DNA of 64,000 nucleotides, taken from the NCBI RefSeq assembly GCF_036226685.1, contig NZ_CP109009.1, positions 2,232,001 to 2,296,000 of the forward strand, given 5' to 3'. Below the pieces are notes generated by a model that worked only from the letters and a program-made list of their open reading frames with translations, did no database searches and was not told the DNA's origin. Shown here piece after piece: positions 26,611 to 38,560 of this stretch. The position numbers were made by a program, and so were the translations under genes. Source of the DNA: Streptomyces sp. NBC_00690. GTDB lineage: Bacteria; Actinomycetota; Actinomycetes; Streptomycetales; Streptomycetaceae. Numbering within the stretch: the first letter of the stretch is position 1; each line of letters begins with the position of its first letter.

Positions 26611-27387
26611 TCACTGGTCGCGGAAGCGGACGATCTTGACGAACTCGTCCGAGTCCAGTGCCGCACCGCCCACCAGGGCGCCGTCGACGTCGGGCTGGGT
26701 CATGATCGCGGCAACGTTCCCGGACTTGACCGAGCCGCCGTACTGGATGCGGACCTTGTCGGCCAGCTCCTGCGAGTACAGCTCGGCGAGCCGCCCACGG
26801 ATCGCACCGCAGACCTCCTGGGCGTCCTCGGGAGTGGCGACCTCACCGGTGCCGATGGCCCAGACGGGCTCGTAGGCGATCACGATGGTCTCGGCCTGCT
26901 CGGCCGGGACGTCCTTGAGGCCGCCGTCGAGCTGGGCGAGGGTGTACTGCACCTGCTGTCCGGCCTTGCGGATGTCCAGGCCCTCGCCGACACAGAGGAT
27001 CGGGGTGATGCCGTGCTTGAACGCGGCCTTCACCTTGGCGTTGCAGATCTCGTCCGTCTCGGCGTGGTACTGACGTCGCTCAGAGTGACCGACAGCGACG
27101 TAGGAGCACTTCAGCTTGGACAGCATCAAGCCGGAAATCTCGCCGGTGTACGCGCCGGATTCATGGGCGGAGATGTCCTGAGCGCCGTACTTGATCTTCA
27201 GCTTGTCGCCGTCGATCAGGGTCTGCACCGAGCGCAGATCGGTGAAGGGCACCAGAACGGCGACCTCCACGGCGTCGTAGTCCTTGTCCGCCAGGGCGAA
27301 GGCGAGCTTCTGGACGTGGGCGATGGCCTCAAGGTGGTTGAGGTTCATCTTCCAGTTGCCCGCCATCAGGGGGGTACGGGTACTCAT
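26611..27387 (-). CDS. tpiA: triosephosphate isomerase
   Basis: 258-residue TIM barrel interconverting dihydroxyacetone phosphate and glyceraldehyde 3-phosphate. The N-terminal active lysine is in [10 protein letters not shown], the catalytic histidine in [12 protein letters not shown] and the catalytic glutamate in [11 protein letters not shown]. It is 8 bases downstream of pgk and forms an operon with it. Confidence 0.97.
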   Translation of the reverse strand: MSTRTPLMAGNWKMNLNHLEAIAHVQKLAFALADKDYDAVEVAVLVPFTDLRSVQTLIDGDKLKIKYGAQDISAHESGAYTGEISGLMLSKLKCSYVAVGHSERRQYHAETDEICNAKVKAAFKHGITPILCVGEGLDIRKAGQQVQYTLAQLDGGLKDVPAEQAETIVIAYEPVWAIGTGEVATPEDAQEVCGAIRGRLAELYSQELADKVRIQYGGSVKSGNVAAIMTQPDVDGALVGGAALDSDEFVKIVRFRDQ

Positions 27388-27395
27388 GGAAAGGA

Positions 27396-28607
27396 TCAGT
27401 CCTCCAGTGCGGCAAGGCCGGGAAGGGTCTTGCCTTCGAGATATTCGAGGCTGGCGCCGCCACCGGTCGAGATGTGACCGAAGGCGTTCTCGTCGAAGCC
27501 CAGGATGCGCACCGCGGCGGCGGAGTCCCCGCCCCCGACGACGGTGAAGGCCGGGGAGTCGAGGAGCGCCTGCGCCAGTGCGCGGGTGCCCTCGGCGTAG
27601 TCAGGGTGTTCGAAGACGCCCATCGGGCCGTTCCAGAAGACGGTGGCCGCATCCGCGAGCTTCGAGGCGTACAGCTTGCGGCTCTCGGGACCGATGTCCA
27701 GACCCTCCTGACCGGCCGGAATGGCATCCGCGGGGACCGTGTCGGGGTTGGCCGGGGCCTTCGTCTTCAGATCGGGGAACCCGGAGGCGATCAGGACGTC
27801 GACGGGCACCACGAACTCGACGCCCTGCGTCTTCGCACGCTCCAGGTACTTCTGGACCGCGGGAACCTGGTCCTCTTGGAGCAGCGAGTTGCCGACGTCG
27901 TGGCCCTGGGCCTTGAGGAAGGTGTACGCCATGCCGCCGCCGATCAGGATGCGGTCGGCCTTGTCCAACAGGTGGTCGATCACGCCGAGCTTGTCGGAGA
28001 CCTTCGCCCCGCCGAGAACGACGACGTACGGGCGCTGCACCTCGTCGGTGAGCTTCTTCAGGACCCCCACCTCGGTGGCGATGAGGTAGCCGGCCGCGTG
28101 CGGCAGCCGGGCCGGGAGGTCGTAGACGGAGGCGTGCTTGCGGTGCACGGCGCCGAAGCCGTCGCCGACGTAGACGTCGGCGAGGGTGGCGAGCTCATCG
28201 GCGAAGGCGGCGCGCTCGGCGTCGTCCTTGCTGGTCTCGCCGGGGTTGAAGCGGAGGTTCTCGATCACCGCGACCTGACCGTCGCCGAGCCCCGCGACCG
28301 TGGCCTTGGCCGAGTCGCCGACGGTGTCCGTCGCGAAGGCGACGTCCGCACCGAGGAGCTCGCCGAGGCGGGCAGCGGCGGGGGCCAGCGAGAAGGCCGG
28401 GTCGGGTGCGCCCTTGGGGCGGCCGAGGTGCGAGGCGACGATCACGCGCGCACCCGCGGCGGCGAGTGCGGCGACGGTCGGCTGGACGGCGCGGATGCGG
28501 CCGTCGTCGGTGATGGTGGTGCCGTCGAGCGGCACATTGAGGTCGGCGCGGACAAAGACCCGCTTGCCTGCGACTCCATCGGCCAGAAGCTGGTCGATCG
28601 TCTTCAT
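27396..28607 (-). CDS. pgk: phosphoglycerate kinase
   Basis: 403 residues. It transfers phosphate from 1,3-bisphosphoglycerate to ADP. The substrate motif [19 protein letters not shown] is near the N-terminus, [19 protein letters not shown] in the hinge region, and the nucleotide motif GGGDSAAAV near the C-terminus. AGGAG lies upstream of ATG 28607. Hairpins upstream separate it from gap, so it probably has its own promoter. Confidence 0.97.
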   Translation of the reverse strand: MKTIDQLLADGVAGKRVFVRADLNVPLDGTTITDDGRIRAVQPTVAALAAAGARVIVASHLGRPKGAPDPAFSLAPAAARLGELLGADVAFATDTVGDSAKATVAGLGDGQVAVIENLRFNPGETSKDDAERAAFADELATLADVYVGDGFGAVHRKHASVYDLPARLPHAAGYLIATEVGVLKKLTDEVQRPYVVVLGGAKVSDKLGVIDHLLDKADRILIGGGMAYTFLKAQGHDVGNSLLQEDQVPAVQKYLERAKTQGVEFVVPVDVLIASGFPDLKTKAPANPDTVPADAIPAGQEGLDIGPESRKLYASKLADAATVFWNGPMGVFEHPDYAEGTRALAQALLDSPAFTVVGGGDSAAAVRILGFDENAFGHISTGGGASLEYLEGKTLPGLAALED

Positions 28608-28663
28608 GGACAGGACTCCTCGGAGGGCTGTCTGAGAGCTGGACTGGGCTGTGTTTCGCCGGG

Positions 28664-28755
28664 CCGGGCCGCGCCTTCGAAGGCGCGGCCCGGTCGGCGT
28701 GGGCTGGGACGTGCGACAGGGCTCGAACCGCGCTTCACTGCGCAGCCCGAGCCCT
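28664..28755 (-). terminator. two hairpins between gap and pgk
   Basis: 28718-28755: arms AGGGCTCG and CGAGCCCT. 28664-28693: a perfect 30-base palindrome with CCGGGCCGCGCC arms around CTTCGAAG. Both lie 60-150 bases after the gap stop and should end its transcript. Confidence 0.7.
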
Positions 28756-28816
28756 GTTGCTCACCTCGTGGTGCTCCCGTTGCTGATCTGAGCGAAGCCG
28801 TTCAGAGCGGTGGTGC

Positions 28817-29902
<1,086 letters not shown>

Positions 29903-30037
29903 CTACCTCTCTGGGCGGCCCGAGGTGACATCAAGGGGCCCGTACGTGGCGACGGCGATCCGTACCCCCGAGTAGGGGGCTCGGACCGCCGTCGGTTGAT
30001 CTTGACCTGATCTAGCTGTGCTGTTCGCTACCGAGCG

Positions 30038-32983
30038 TCAACGCCGCAGTGCACTGAGCGCCTTGCCAAGGAACTGTTTGCGGTCAGGAGCCGCCACGTG
30101 CTCCAGACCGAATCCGATCAACACGGTGTCCCTGGTGGTCACCGCGCTCGCCGACGGGAAGAGGTCCTGACTGCGGACCCAGTTCCCGCGCGGCACCGGG
30201 CTGCCGGCGGGCGGTGCCCCGACCGTCCAGGCGCCCAGCGAGGTCTCAAAGCCTTCGCCCTGTGCAGCACCGCTGGTGACGAGCTTGGTGTCGTCGACGA
30301 AGACGCCGCGTCCACCGTCGCTCGGGTCGGTGATGTAGGAGACGGAGACCTCGATCTGCTTGCCCGCGTAGGCACTCAGATCGAAGGAGGCGGACCGCCA
30401 GCCGTCGGAAGCCCCAGTGAAGGAGTTCCACGTGCCGGTGGTGCCACTGGGCGTGCATCCGTCGTCGCCGACGGTGAGGTAGCGCTTCAGATGCGGGTGC
30501 TGGTTGACGTAGAACCCTGCGCCGCACTCCGCGGGCACCGTGGTGCGGGTCCCACCGTTGAGATCGGGCAGCGTCGTCCAGTCGTCCTGACCGACGGTGT
30601 GCACCTCGACCACCGCATTGTCGTAGCCGGGCTCGGTGTTGAAGCTGAGGCGCAGATCGAGCTTCGGGGCGTCGGCCGCGCTGGTGCCGGTCAGATCGAC
30701 CGGACGGCTCAGCCGCATCCAGGACGCGTTGCGGTGGCTGGCCGCCGCGTAGTACTGCCCCTCGTACGGCGAGAAGGGCATCCGTACGCCCTGGTAGTCG
30801 CCGGCAGCCGCACTGCGGAACTGCGGGAACTCGTCGGGCGGCAGGGTGTCCGAGGTGATGGTGTAGGCGCCCGCGGCGTCCAGCGGGTTGCCGTCGGCGC
30901 CCGCGAGGGCAGCCGCCGCGCCCGAGAGCCGTCCCTGGCCCGCGAAGTCCGTGACGTTGCCGAGGGACGCACGACCCGACGCACCCAGGTAGTACTGGGC
31001 GAAGTCGTCGCTGATCGCCCGGCCCAGGTTGGCGTTGCCGCCCGCCCGCTCACCGGCGGTGATCAGCTTGCCGCCCTCGTTGAGGTAGGACCGGACGGAC
31101 TTGGTGACCGCCCAGGAGGGTGCGGCTGCACCCGTGTACCAGACGGCCGTCGAGAAGTGGCTGAGGACACCGAGGCGGTGCGGTGCGCCCTGGGTCGCCA
31201 CGTCCCAGACGACGCCGCTGCGCTTGTTGTCGGCGAGCGCCTTCGTGTAGGTGGCGGCGTGCCGGGCCGCGGTGGTGCCGCCCTCTTCGGCGATCACCAG
31301 GGTGTCCGCGCGGGCACGTTCGGCGACGGTGTAGGTGAACGGGGTGCTGGAGGTGGTCTTCCCGTCCCTGGTGCGGCCGGTGAACCAGACCTCGACCTTG
31401 TCACCGGGGCGGGCGTCCTCCACTTCGGCGCGGTACTCGTCGAAGCGGATGTTGTCCTCGCCGCCGTAGGTCTCACCGCCCTTCCACGCCTTGAGGTCCT
31501 CGTCCTGGACGCGTCCGCCGTTGATGCGGTAGTTGAGCTCCTTGTCCCGGACCGACTTCCGGGCGACGACGGAGACCTCCTGGTCGCCACCGCGGGCGTA
31601 GGAGACGGTGAAGGGGTCGGGCGTGAAGTCCGCAGCCTTCAGTCCCAGTGACGACACCGGCTGGTCGGGTGTCGGCGCGCTTTCGGCGAGCGACAGCGCG
31701 AACGGGATGTTCTTGGCGAACTCCTGCTGGATCAGCTTCTCGTCATCCGGGAAGGTGAAGACGGAGGCGCAGTCCGCAGCGTTCCAGGCGTCGTTGGGAT
31801 CGATCCGCGAGACGGTGGCACAGGTCGACATCTCCGGGGTGTACATCATCATCCCGTTGACGTTGGCCGCGTGTCCGTCGGCCTCGCCGTTGGTGATGTA
31901 GAGCTCGGAGGAGACCTGGGGGCGGTAGCCGGGGATCGCCGGGTTCCCGGGGGTGCCGGCCAGCGCCTTGTAGATGACGTCGTCGGGGGTGTCGGTGGCG
32001 ATGTGCCAGCCGACTCCGTAGAGGATCAGCTCGGCGGCGGAGTGGTAGTTGATGCCGTACTCGAAGCCGATGCGCTTCTGGAAGGCGTCGATGGCCTTGG
32101 TCTCGGGCTCGGAGCCGGGGCGGCTGCCGCGGAAGGTCTCGTCGAAGGGGTCGGGCGAGGAGCCTTCGTCGTCGTATCCCCACTTGTACGAGAAGTTGCG
32201 GTTGAGGTCGACGCCGTCGCCCGCCTCGATCACACCGTTGCGGTCGTTGTCGCGCAGGTTCTTGCGCCACTGCCGCTCTTCGGTGCCCTGGAACGTGTAG
32301 TCGTATCCGTCGGGGTTGGCGGAGATCACGAACCACAGCTCGCTGGAGTCCACGATCTTGGTGATCCGCGGGTCCTTGCCGTAGTTGGTGAGGTAGTGGT
32401 GCATCAGCCGCCGGGTCATCTCAGGAGTGATCCACTCCCGGGCGTGCTGGTTGGACATGTACAGGGTGGAGGGCTTGGACCCATCCCGGTAGCGGTCGGC
32501 GCCCTTGCTGACCTTCAGGGCGAGGATGTCCTGGCCCTTGACGGACTTGCCGATGCTGATGACCTTGGTGAGGGAGGGGTGGGCCTGGGCGGTGGCGAGG
32601 ATCTCGTTCTTGAGACCACCGGCGCCGCCATACGGGCGGTAGACGCCGTCACCCGCTGCCGCGAGCCGTTTGCTGACGGCGGCTGAGATCTTGTGCTCGG
32701 TGACGCCGACGCCCTGTTGGCGCAGCTCACCGGCCTGTTCGTCGGTGAGGTACAACTCGACAGTGCCGGTGCCCTGGTCGGGCACCTGGGAACTGAGTTC
32801 ATGCCCGTCGGCGCCCGTCGCGAGGACCAACGGAACCTGGGCCTTGGTGATTTTCGCGTGCCATACGGACAGTCCGTCGCCGCCCCCGTCCGGGGCCGGC
32901 TCGGCCTGGGCGAGTGGTGCGACGGCTAGTGCGGCGGTCAGAAGTGAAACGGCGGCAAGGATCGCACTCGCTCTGCGTCTCAT
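30038..32983 (-). CDS. secreted zinc carboxypeptidase (M14 family), multidomain
   Basis: 981 residues. A signal peptide (residues 1-27, ending AQA) is followed by a short prodomain and an M14 catalytic domain. Zinc ligands are H180 and E183 (NQHAREWITPEM) and H314 (NYHSAAEL); the catalytic glutamate is E384 (YTPEMS). After about residue 480 come Ig-like and immune-inhibitor-A-like beta domains, ending with a lectin/MAM-like region (GEGFETSLGAWTVG). It is exported and digests peptides from the C-terminus. ATG 32983 has AAGGGGGG upstream. It sits between the gap and whiA blocks, which are close neighbours in other Streptomyces. Confidence 0.93.
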   Translation of the reverse strand: MRRRASAILAAVSLLTAALAVAPLAQAEPAPDGGGDGLSVWHAKITKAQVPLVLATGADGHELSSQVPDQGTGTVELYLTDEQAGELRQQGVGVTEHKISAAVSKRLAAAGDGVYRPYGGAGGLKNEILATAQAHPSLTKVISIGKSVKGQDILALKVSKGADRYRDGSKPSTLYMSNQHAREWITPEMTRRLMHHYLTNYGKDPRITKIVDSSELWFVISANPDGYDYTFQGTEERQWRKNLRDNDRNGVIEAGDGVDLNRNFSYKWGYDDEGSSPDPFDETFRGSRPGSEPETKAIDAFQKRIGFEYGINYHSAAELILYGVGWHIATDTPDDVIYKALAGTPGNPAIPGYRPQVSSELYITNGEADGHAANVNGMMMYTPEMSTCATVSRIDPNDAWNAADCASVFTFPDDEKLIQQEFAKNIPFALSLAESAPTPDQPVSSLGLKAADFTPDPFTVSYARGGDQEVSVVARKSVRDKELNYRINGGRVQDEDLKAWKGGETYGGEDNIRFDEYRAEVEDARPGDKVEVWFTGRTRDGKTTSSTPFTYTVAERARADTLVIAEEGGTTAARHAATYTKALADNKRSGVVWDVATQGAPHRLGVLSHFSTAVWYTGAAAPSWAVTKSVRSYLNEGGKLITAGERAGGNANLGRAISDDFAQYYLGASGRASLGNVTDFAGQGRLSGAAAALAGADGNPLDAAGAYTITSDTLPPDEFPQFRSAAAGDYQGVRMPFSPYEGQYYAAASHRNASWMRLSRPVDLTGTSAADAPKLDLRLSFNTEPGYDNAVVEVHTVGQDDWTTLPDLNGGTRTTVPAECGAGFYVNQHPHLKRYLTVGDDGCTPSGTTGTWNSFTGASDGWRSASFDLSAYAGKQIEVSVSYITDPSDGGRGVFVDDTKLVTSGAAQGEGFETSLGAWTVGAPPAGSPVPRGNWVRSQDLFPSASAVTTRDTVLIGFGLEHVAAPDRKQFLGKALSALRR

Positions 32984-33203
32984 AAGCCCCCCTTGCTGGT
33001 GTGTGCCAGGAAAGTGAACAGACGCCAGACTCATCAGCGTCCATGGCCATGTCAAGGAGCGCGCGCTGGTATATGAGAGCGGGACGTGGCTGAAGTGGCC
33101 TTCCGTGCAACCCGATCGGGTCGGAACGGCTCGGGCGAAGGCACCGGACGGAGTCGTTCCGGCTGGAGCCAACCTGGCCGCACCATCGGGGGCGGACACG
33201 GGA

Positions 33204-33227
33204 CACGGCACTCCGTGGAGTGCCGTG
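33204..33227 (-). terminator. hairpin terminator of the uvrC-whiA operon
   Basis: CACGGCACTCC-GT-GGAGTGCCGTG, an 11-bp perfect dyad, 54 bases after the whiA stop. Confidence 0.6.
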
Positions 33228-33280
33228 AGCGGGTCCGTTGAGCCGTCCGGCGCGATCGGGCCGGTACGGGCGTGGTGAGT

Positions 33281-34270
33281 TCAGCCGACGAGGCCGTCCG
33301 CCATCTCCTCGGTGAGGTTGCACTCCGTACCGGGAATCCCCAGGTCCTGCGCCCTCTTGTCGGCCATGGCCAGCAGCCGGCGGATGCGCCCCGCGACCGC
33401 GTCCTTCGTCAATGGCGGGTCGGCGAGGGCTCCCAACTCCTCCAGGGACGCCTGCTTGTGCTCCATGCGCAGTCGGCCCGCCGCTGCGAGGTGCTCGGGA
33501 ACCTCCTCGCCCAGGATCTCCAACGCCCGCTGGACCCGTGCGCCGGCCGCGACCGCGGCCCGGGCGGAGCGACGGAGGTTGGCGTCGTCGAAATTGGCCA
33601 GCCGATTGGCGGTGGCCCGCACCTCGCGCCGCATCCGGCGCTCCTCCCAGGCCAGCACCGACTCATGGGCACCCAGCCTGGTCAACAGCGCGCCGATGGC
33701 GTCACCGTCACGCACGACGACCCGGTCCACACCCCGCACCTCGCGCGCCTTGGCACCGATGGAGAGTCGACGCGCCGCGCCCACCAGGGCGAGCGCCGCC
33801 TCCGGGCCGGGGCAGGTGACCTCCAGGGACGAGGAGCGACCCGGCTCGGTCAGCGATCCATGGGCCAGGAAGGCGCCGCGCCACGCCGCCTCGGCGTCGC
33901 AGGTGGCACCGGAGACGACCTGGGGCGGCAGACCCCGGATCGGTCGGCCACGGCCGTCCACCAGACCGGTCTGGCGGGCCAGCTGATCACCGCCCGCGAC
34001 CACCCGGACGACATAGCGCGAGCCTCGGCGCAGCCCGCCGGGCGCCATCACCATCAGCTCCGAGCCATGGCCGAAGATCTCCAGGATGTCCCGCTTCAAC
34101 CGCCGGGCGGCGATGCCGGTGTCCAGCTCCGCCTCGATCACGATCCGTCCGCTCACCAGGTGCAACCCGCCCGCGAACCGCAGGATCGCCGAAACCTCTG
34201 CTTTTCTGCAGCAGGTCCGGGTGACGGGAAGCCGGGAGATCTCGTCTTTCACCGCTGCCGTCATCGCCAT
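33281..34270 (-). CDS. whiA: sporulation transcription factor WhiA
   Basis: 329 residues. WhiA combines a degenerate LAGLIDADG homing-endonuclease fold (N-terminal, e.g. [20 protein letters not shown]) with a C-terminal helix-turn-helix ([20 protein letters not shown]). With WhiB it switches on sporulation septation genes in Streptomyces. Its start overlaps the yvcK end by 10 bases. Last gene of the uvrC-rapZ-yvcK-whiA operon. Confidence 0.97.
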   Translation of the reverse strand: MAMTAAVKDEISRLPVTRTCCRKAEVSAILRFAGGLHLVSGRIVIEAELDTGIAARRLKRDILEIFGHGSELMVMAPGGLRRGSRYVVRVVAGGDQLARQTGLVDGRGRPIRGLPPQVVSGATCDAEAAWRGAFLAHGSLTEPGRSSSLEVTCPGPEAALALVGAARRLSIGAKAREVRGVDRVVVRDGDAIGALLTRLGAHESVLAWEERRMRREVRATANRLANFDDANLRRSARAAVAAGARVQRALEILGEEVPEHLAAAGRLRMEHKQASLEELGALADPPLTKDAVAGRIRRLLAMADKRAQDLGIPGTECNLTEEMADGLVG

Positions 34271-35295
34271 GGGCCGATCCTTCCATGCATCCGAAAAATA
34301 CGGTCGTACGCGGCGGCCAACAGTTCCGGGTCGTGCCGTGGAACTCTGTCGGGCGAGGCCACAGGGGCCAGCTCGACCGCGGCGCCGAGACGCTCAGCGG
34401 CATCGGCGAGCAAGCTGCGATCGGGCACGGCGGCCTCGTCGGCCAGCACCACGTCCAGTGCGAGTTTAGGCGCGTGTCGTCCCAAAACCTCCAAATGACG
34501 CTGCGGTGAGAAGCCTTCTGTTTCACCGGGCTGGGGTGCCAGATTGAGCGAGAGGACACGCCTGGCCTTGGTCTCCACCAGGGCATCCAGCAGCTCAGGC
34601 ACCAGCAGGTGCGGGATGACGGAGGAGAACCAGGAACCGGGTCCGAGAACCACCCAATCGGCGTCAAGAACGGCGGCGACGGCCTCCGGTACGGCGGGGG
34701 GATCGTGCGGGACGAGATGGACGGACTGCACGTCGCCCGGGGTCAGGGCGACCGTCGCCTGCCCGCAGACCGTGTCCACGTCGAAGGGACGCGCCGGATC
34801 GTGCCCCCGGACCAGGGCCTGGAGCTCCAGCGGTACGGCGGACATGGGGAGCACCCGCCCATGGGCGCCCAGCAGCTTGCCCACCAGGTCGAGGGCTTGG
34901 ACATGGTCGCCGAGCTGCTCCCACAGGGCGACGATGAGCAGATTGCCGACCGCGTGCTCATGGAGGTCGCCGTGGGACTGGAAGCGGTGCTGGATCACCC
35001 TCGACCAGGTCTGGCCCCAGTCGTCGTCCCCGCACAGGGCGGCCAGGGCCTTGCGGAGGTCGCCGGGGGGCAGTACCCCGAGCTCCTCCCGGAGCCGCCC
35101 GCTGGAGCCTCCATCGTCGGCGACGGTGACCACGGCAGTGAGGTCCCCGGTGATTCGACGCAGGGCCGCCAGCGACGCGGACAGCCCCCGACCGCCGCCG
35201 AGGGCGACGACCTTGGGCTGGGCGCCGCGTTTGCGGCCCACGGCGGTGTGCGCGGATCTGCGCAACCGCCGCAGCCGCAGGGTGTTGATGCTCAC
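34261..35295 (-). CDS. yvcK: YvcK/CofD-like UDP-sugar-binding protein
   Basis: 344 residues. YvcK-family proteins bind UDP-GlcNAc and control carbon flow and cell-wall synthesis; the fold is shared with CofD (2-phospho-L-lactate transferase). Motifs are [34 protein letters not shown] and [13 protein letters not shown], and [19 protein letters not shown] near the middle. GTGA/ATGA-type overlaps on both sides tie it to rapZ and whiA. Confidence 0.94.
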   Translation of the reverse strand: MSINTLRLRRLRRSAHTAVGRKRGAQPKVVALGGGRGLSASLAALRRITGDLTAVVTVADDGGSSGRLREELGVLPPGDLRKALAALCGDDDWGQTWSRVIQHRFQSHGDLHEHAVGNLLIVALWEQLGDHVQALDLVGKLLGAHGRVLPMSAVPLELQALVRGHDPARPFDVDTVCGQATVALTPGDVQSVHLVPHDPPAVPEAVAAVLDADWVVLGPGSWFSSVIPHLLVPELLDALVETKARRVLSLNLAPQPGETEGFSPQRHLEVLGRHAPKLALDVVLADEAAVPDRSLLADAAERLGAAVELAPVASPDRVPRHDPELLAAAYDRIFRMHGRIGPWR

Positions 35296-36230
35296 TCGCG
35301 CCCCATGTCCCGGTGGACGACGACGGTCTCGACTCCGGCTGCGGACAGCCGCGCCGCCAGCTTCTCGGAGGTGGCAACCGAGCGGTGCTTGCCGCCCGTA
35401 CAGCCGACTGCGACGGTCACGTACCGCTTGCCCTCACGACGGTAGCCGGCGGCGATCAGCTGGAGCAGCTCGGTGTACTGGTCGAGGAACTCCTTGGCGC
35501 CGGGCTGGTTGAAGACGTAGTTGGACACCTCTTCGTTGCGGCCGTTGAAGGGACGCAGCTCCGGAACCCAGTGCGGGTTGGGCAGGAACCGCATGTCGAC
35601 GACGAGGTCCGCGTCGACCGGCAGTCCGTACTTGAAGCCGAAGGACATCACAGTGGCCCGGAGCTCGGGCTCCTCCTCGCCCGCGAACTGGGCGTCCATC
35701 TTGGCCCGCAGTTCGTGCACGTTCAGACTGGAGGTGTCGATGACCAGGTCGGCGTCCCCGCGCAGCTCGCGCAGGAGGTCGCGCTCGGCCGCGATGCCAT
35801 CGACGATCCGGCCGTCGCCCTGGAGCGGGTGCGGCCTGCGGACCGATTCGAAGCGGCGCACCAGGGCGTCGTCCGACGATTCGAGGAAGACGATTCGCCG
35901 GGTGACCTGCTTGGCGTCGAGGTCGGCGAGGGACTCGCGGAGGTTGTCGAAGAACCGCCGGCCGCGGACGTCGACGACGACCGCGATCCGGGCCACATTG
36001 CCCTGGGAGCGCGCGCCCAGCTCCACCATGGTGGGGATCAGCGCGGGCGGCAGGTTGTCGACGACGAACCATCCGAGGTCCTCCAGGCACTTGGCGGCGG
36101 TGCTGCGCCCGGCGCCGGACATACCGGAGATGATCACCAGCTCGGGAATGGCGGCTTCCGCAGCCTCGCCCGATTCGGTGGTGGTGGCCGTACTCACTTC
36201 TGCTGCTCCGTCTCCGTCGTGCTCGCTCAT
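35292..36230 (-). CDS. rapZ: RapZ/YvcJ nucleotide-binding adaptor
   Basis: 312 residues. P-loop [12 protein letters not shown] near residue 36, C-terminal domain with [20 protein letters not shown], the metabolite-binding site in RapZ. In E. coli it controls glucosamine-6-phosphate synthase through small RNAs; in Gram-positives it binds nucleotides and its target is less clear. Acidic N-terminal tail. Overlaps uvrC and yvcK by 4 bases each. Confidence 0.95.
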   Translation of the reverse strand: MSEHDGDGAAEVSTATTTESGEAAEAAIPELVIISGMSGAGRSTAAKCLEDLGWFVVDNLPPALIPTMVELGARSQGNVARIAVVVDVRGRRFFDNLRESLADLDAKQVTRRIVFLESSDDALVRRFESVRRPHPLQGDGRIVDGIAAERDLLRELRGDADLVIDTSSLNVHELRAKMDAQFAGEEEPELRATVMSFGFKYGLPVDADLVVDMRFLPNPHWVPELRPFNGRNEEVSNYVFNQPGAKEFLDQYTELLQLIAAGYRREGKRYVTVAVGCTGGKHRSVATSEKLAARLSAAGVETVVVHRDMGRE

Positions 36231-38332
36231 GCTGTGCTGCCCCCGTCGTTCTCTTCCATGATCTCTCCTGTCGCCGTGTTCACGGCAGGGGCGGCGGGTG
36301 CCGCCGCGGCAAGGGCGGCGACCACGGATTCGGCGGTCTTGCGGCCCATGCCGGGTACTTCGCAGATCTGCTCGATTGTGGCCTGTCGCAGCCGCTTGAC
36401 CGAGCCGAAATGCTTGATCAACGCTTGTTTCCGGCGCTCCCCGAGACCGTGGACGGCGTCCAGGGGGCTGGTACGGATGCGTTTGGTCCGCTTGGACCGC
36501 TGGTAGCGGATGGCGAAGTCGTGGGCGGTGTCGCGCACCCGCTGGAGGAGGTAGAGGCCCTCGCTGGAGCGCGGCAGGACGACCGGATCGCTCTCGCCGG
36601 GCAGCCAGACCTCTTCCAGCCGCTTGGCGAGTCCGCAGACGGCCACGTCGTCGATGCCCAGCTCGTCCAGCGCGCGCCGGGCCGCGGCGACCTGCGGCTG
36701 CCCACCGTCCACCACGACCAGTTGCGGGGGGTACGCGAAGCGCCGAGGCCGACCGTCGTCATCGGTGGCCGGGGCGGGCTGCTCGTCCCGACCGTCCGGT
36801 CCGGCCGGGACGCCTGGGTGGGCTGGGTGGCTTGGGTCCACGGCGGCACCGGGCATGGCGTCCTGCTCGCCCGGATCGTCCGCGCCGATCCACTCACCCG
36901 TACGGTCCTTCTCAGCCAGGTAGCGGCGGAATCTGCGGCTGATCACCTCATGCATGGACCGGACGTCGTCCTGGCCCTCGCCGTGCCACACCTGGGTGTC
37001 TCCGACCCGGCCCTTGATCTGGAACCGGCGGTACTCGCTCTTGCGGGGCAACCCGTCCTCGAAGACGACCATGGAGGCCACGACGTCCTCGCCCTGGAAG
37101 TGGGAGATGTCGAAGCACTCGATCCGCAGGGGTGCCGAGTCCAGCCCGAGGGCTTCGGCGATCTCCTCCAGCGCCCGGGAGCGGGTGGTGAGATCGCTGG
37201 CGCGTTTGGTCTTATGGAGGGCCAGTGCCTGTTGGGCGTTGCGCTGGACCGTCTCCATCAGGTCCTTCTTGTCGCCGCGCTGCGGAATGCGCAGCGACAC
37301 CTGGGCGCCGCGGCGCTCGCTGAGCCACTGCCCGACCGTGTCGGCCGCCTCGGGCAGCGCCGGGACCAGGACCTCCTTAGGGACGGACTCGCCGCGCTCC
37401 TCGCCGTACAGCTGCTGGAGCGCGTGTTCGACGAGGCCGGCTGTGTCGACGGCCTCGACCTTGTCCGTGACCCAGCCGCGCTGTCCGCGCACCCGTCCGC
37501 CGCGGACGTGGAAGATCTGTACGGCGGCTTCCAGCTCGTCCTCGGCCAGTGCCATCAGATCGGCGTCCGTGGCATCGGCGAGCACCACGGCGTTCTTCTC
37601 CAGGGCGCGCCGCAGGGCGTCTATGTCGTCGCGCAACCGGGCCGCGCGCTCGTACTCCATCTCCTCGGCGGCGGCCGTCATCTGCTTCTCCAGACGGCGG
37701 ATGTAGGTCCCGGTGCGGCCCGCCATGAAGTCGCAGAACTCCTCGGCCAGTTCGCGGTGCTCTTCGGCGGTGACCCGCCCCACGCACGGTGCCGAGCACT
37801 TGCCGATGTAGCCGAGGAGGCAGGGCCGGCCCTTTTGCTGGTGGTTCTTCAACACGCCGGCCGAGCAGGTCCGTACGGGAAAGACCCGCAGCATCAGGTC
37901 GACGGTCTCGCGGATGGCCCACGCCTGGCCGTACGGGCCGAAGTAGCGCACGCCCTTACGCTTGGCCCCGCGCATGACCTGGACCCGCGGGAACTCCTCG
38001 TTCAGCGTGACCGCGAGGTAGGGATAGCTCTTGTCGTCGCGGTACTTGACGTTGAACCGGGGGTCGTACTCCTTGATCCAGGAGTACTCCAACTGGAGGG
38101 CCTCGACCTCGGTGGAGACAACCGTCCATTCCACCGATGCCGCGGTGGTGACCATGGTGGCCGTGCGCGGGTGCAGATTCGCCAGGTCCTGGAAGTAGCT
38201 GGCGAGGCGCTGGCGCAGGCTCTTGGCCTTCCCGACGTAGATCACCCGCCGGTGCTCGTCGCGGAACTTGTAGACCCCCGGGGAGTCGGGGATCTCTCCC
38301 GGCTTGGGACGGTAGCTGGAGGGGTCTGCCAT
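36227..38332 (-). CDS. uvrC: excinuclease ABC subunit C
   Basis: 701 residues. UvrC makes both incisions around a lesion in nucleotide excision repair. Domains: GIY-YIG nuclease ([20 protein letters not shown]), cysteine-rich region ([18 protein letters not shown]), UVR motif ([20 protein letters not shown]), RNase H-like nuclease ([19 protein letters not shown]) and C-terminal helix-hairpin-helix pairs. About residues 479-525 form a Pro/Asp/Gly-rich, probably disordered insertion. ATG 38332 is preferred; a TAGGGT hexamer 7 bases upstream suggests a leaderless mRNA. First gene of the operon. Confidence 0.96.
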   Translation of the reverse strand: MADPSSYRPKPGEIPDSPGVYKFRDEHRRVIYVGKAKSLRQRLASYFQDLANLHPRTATMVTTAASVEWTVVSTEVEALQLEYSWIKEYDPRFNVKYRDDKSYPYLAVTLNEEFPRVQVMRGAKRKGVRYFGPYGQAWAIRETVDLMLRVFPVRTCSAGVLKNHQQKGRPCLLGYIGKCSAPCVGRVTAEEHRELAEEFCDFMAGRTGTYIRRLEKQMTAAAEEMEYERAARLRDDIDALRRALEKNAVVLADATDADLMALAEDELEAAVQIFHVRGGRVRGQRGWVTDKVEAVDTAGLVEHALQQLYGEERGESVPKEVLVPALPEAADTVGQWLSERRGAQVSLRIPQRGDKKDLMETVQRNAQQALALHKTKRASDLTTRSRALEEIAEALGLDSAPLRIECFDISHFQGEDVVASMVVFEDGLPRKSEYRRFQIKGRVGDTQVWHGEGQDDVRSMHEVISRRFRRYLAEKDRTGEWIGADDPGEQDAMPGAAVDPSHPAHPGVPAGPDGRDEQPAPATDDDGRPRRFAYPPQLVVVDGGQPQVAAARRALDELGIDDVAVCGLAKRLEEVWLPGESDPVVLPRSSEGLYLLQRVRDTAHDFAIRYQRSKRTKRIRTSPLDAVHGLGERRKQALIKHFGSVKRLRQATIEQICEVPGMGRKTAESVVAALAAAAPAAPAVNTATGEIMEENDGGSTA

Positions 38333-38339
38333 ACCGTCC

Positions 38340-38345
38340 ACCCTA
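38340..38345 (-). promoter_or_regulatory. -10 hexamer TAGGGT of a probable leaderless uvrC promoter
   Basis: TAGGGT on the minus strand ends 7 bases before ATG 38332, and no Shine-Dalgarno lies between. Confidence 0.5.
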
Positions 38346-38389
38346 CTGGCGGGGGCTGACAGTCAGGCCACGTCAGGGCATGACCGCGA

Positions 38390-38415
38390 GGCCGGTGCTC
38401 AGGGGAGCACCGGCC
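38390..38415. terminator. hairpin between uvrC and the C70-partner gene
   Basis: GGCCGGTGCTC-AGGG-GAGCACCGGCC, an 11-bp perfect stem with a 4-base loop. Confidence 0.6.
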
Positions 38416-38519
38416 CCGCGCCATGGGCCGGGCGGCGTTGTGCGCGGCAGGCCGCGACGGCGGTGGGGGCCGTCACAGCAGGGGGGTTCCGCAGCGGGTT
38501 CGACGCCCGATCGTGGTTC

Positions 38520-38553
38520 GGGCGCCCGCCACCTGCTGGGGTGGCGGGCGCCC
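38520..38553 (-). terminator. strong hairpin terminator after the C70-partner gene
   Basis: GGGCGCCCGCCACC-TGCTGG-GGTGGCGGGCGCCC, a 14-bp perfect stem, 8 bases after the stop at 38561. Confidence 0.75.
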
Positions 38554-38560
38554 CTGGCAC

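Noticed and set aside
36410..38359. 649-codon plus-strand frame opposite uvrC
   Set aside because: Antisense shadow; Val/Leu/Gly/Asp/His-rich with no motif.
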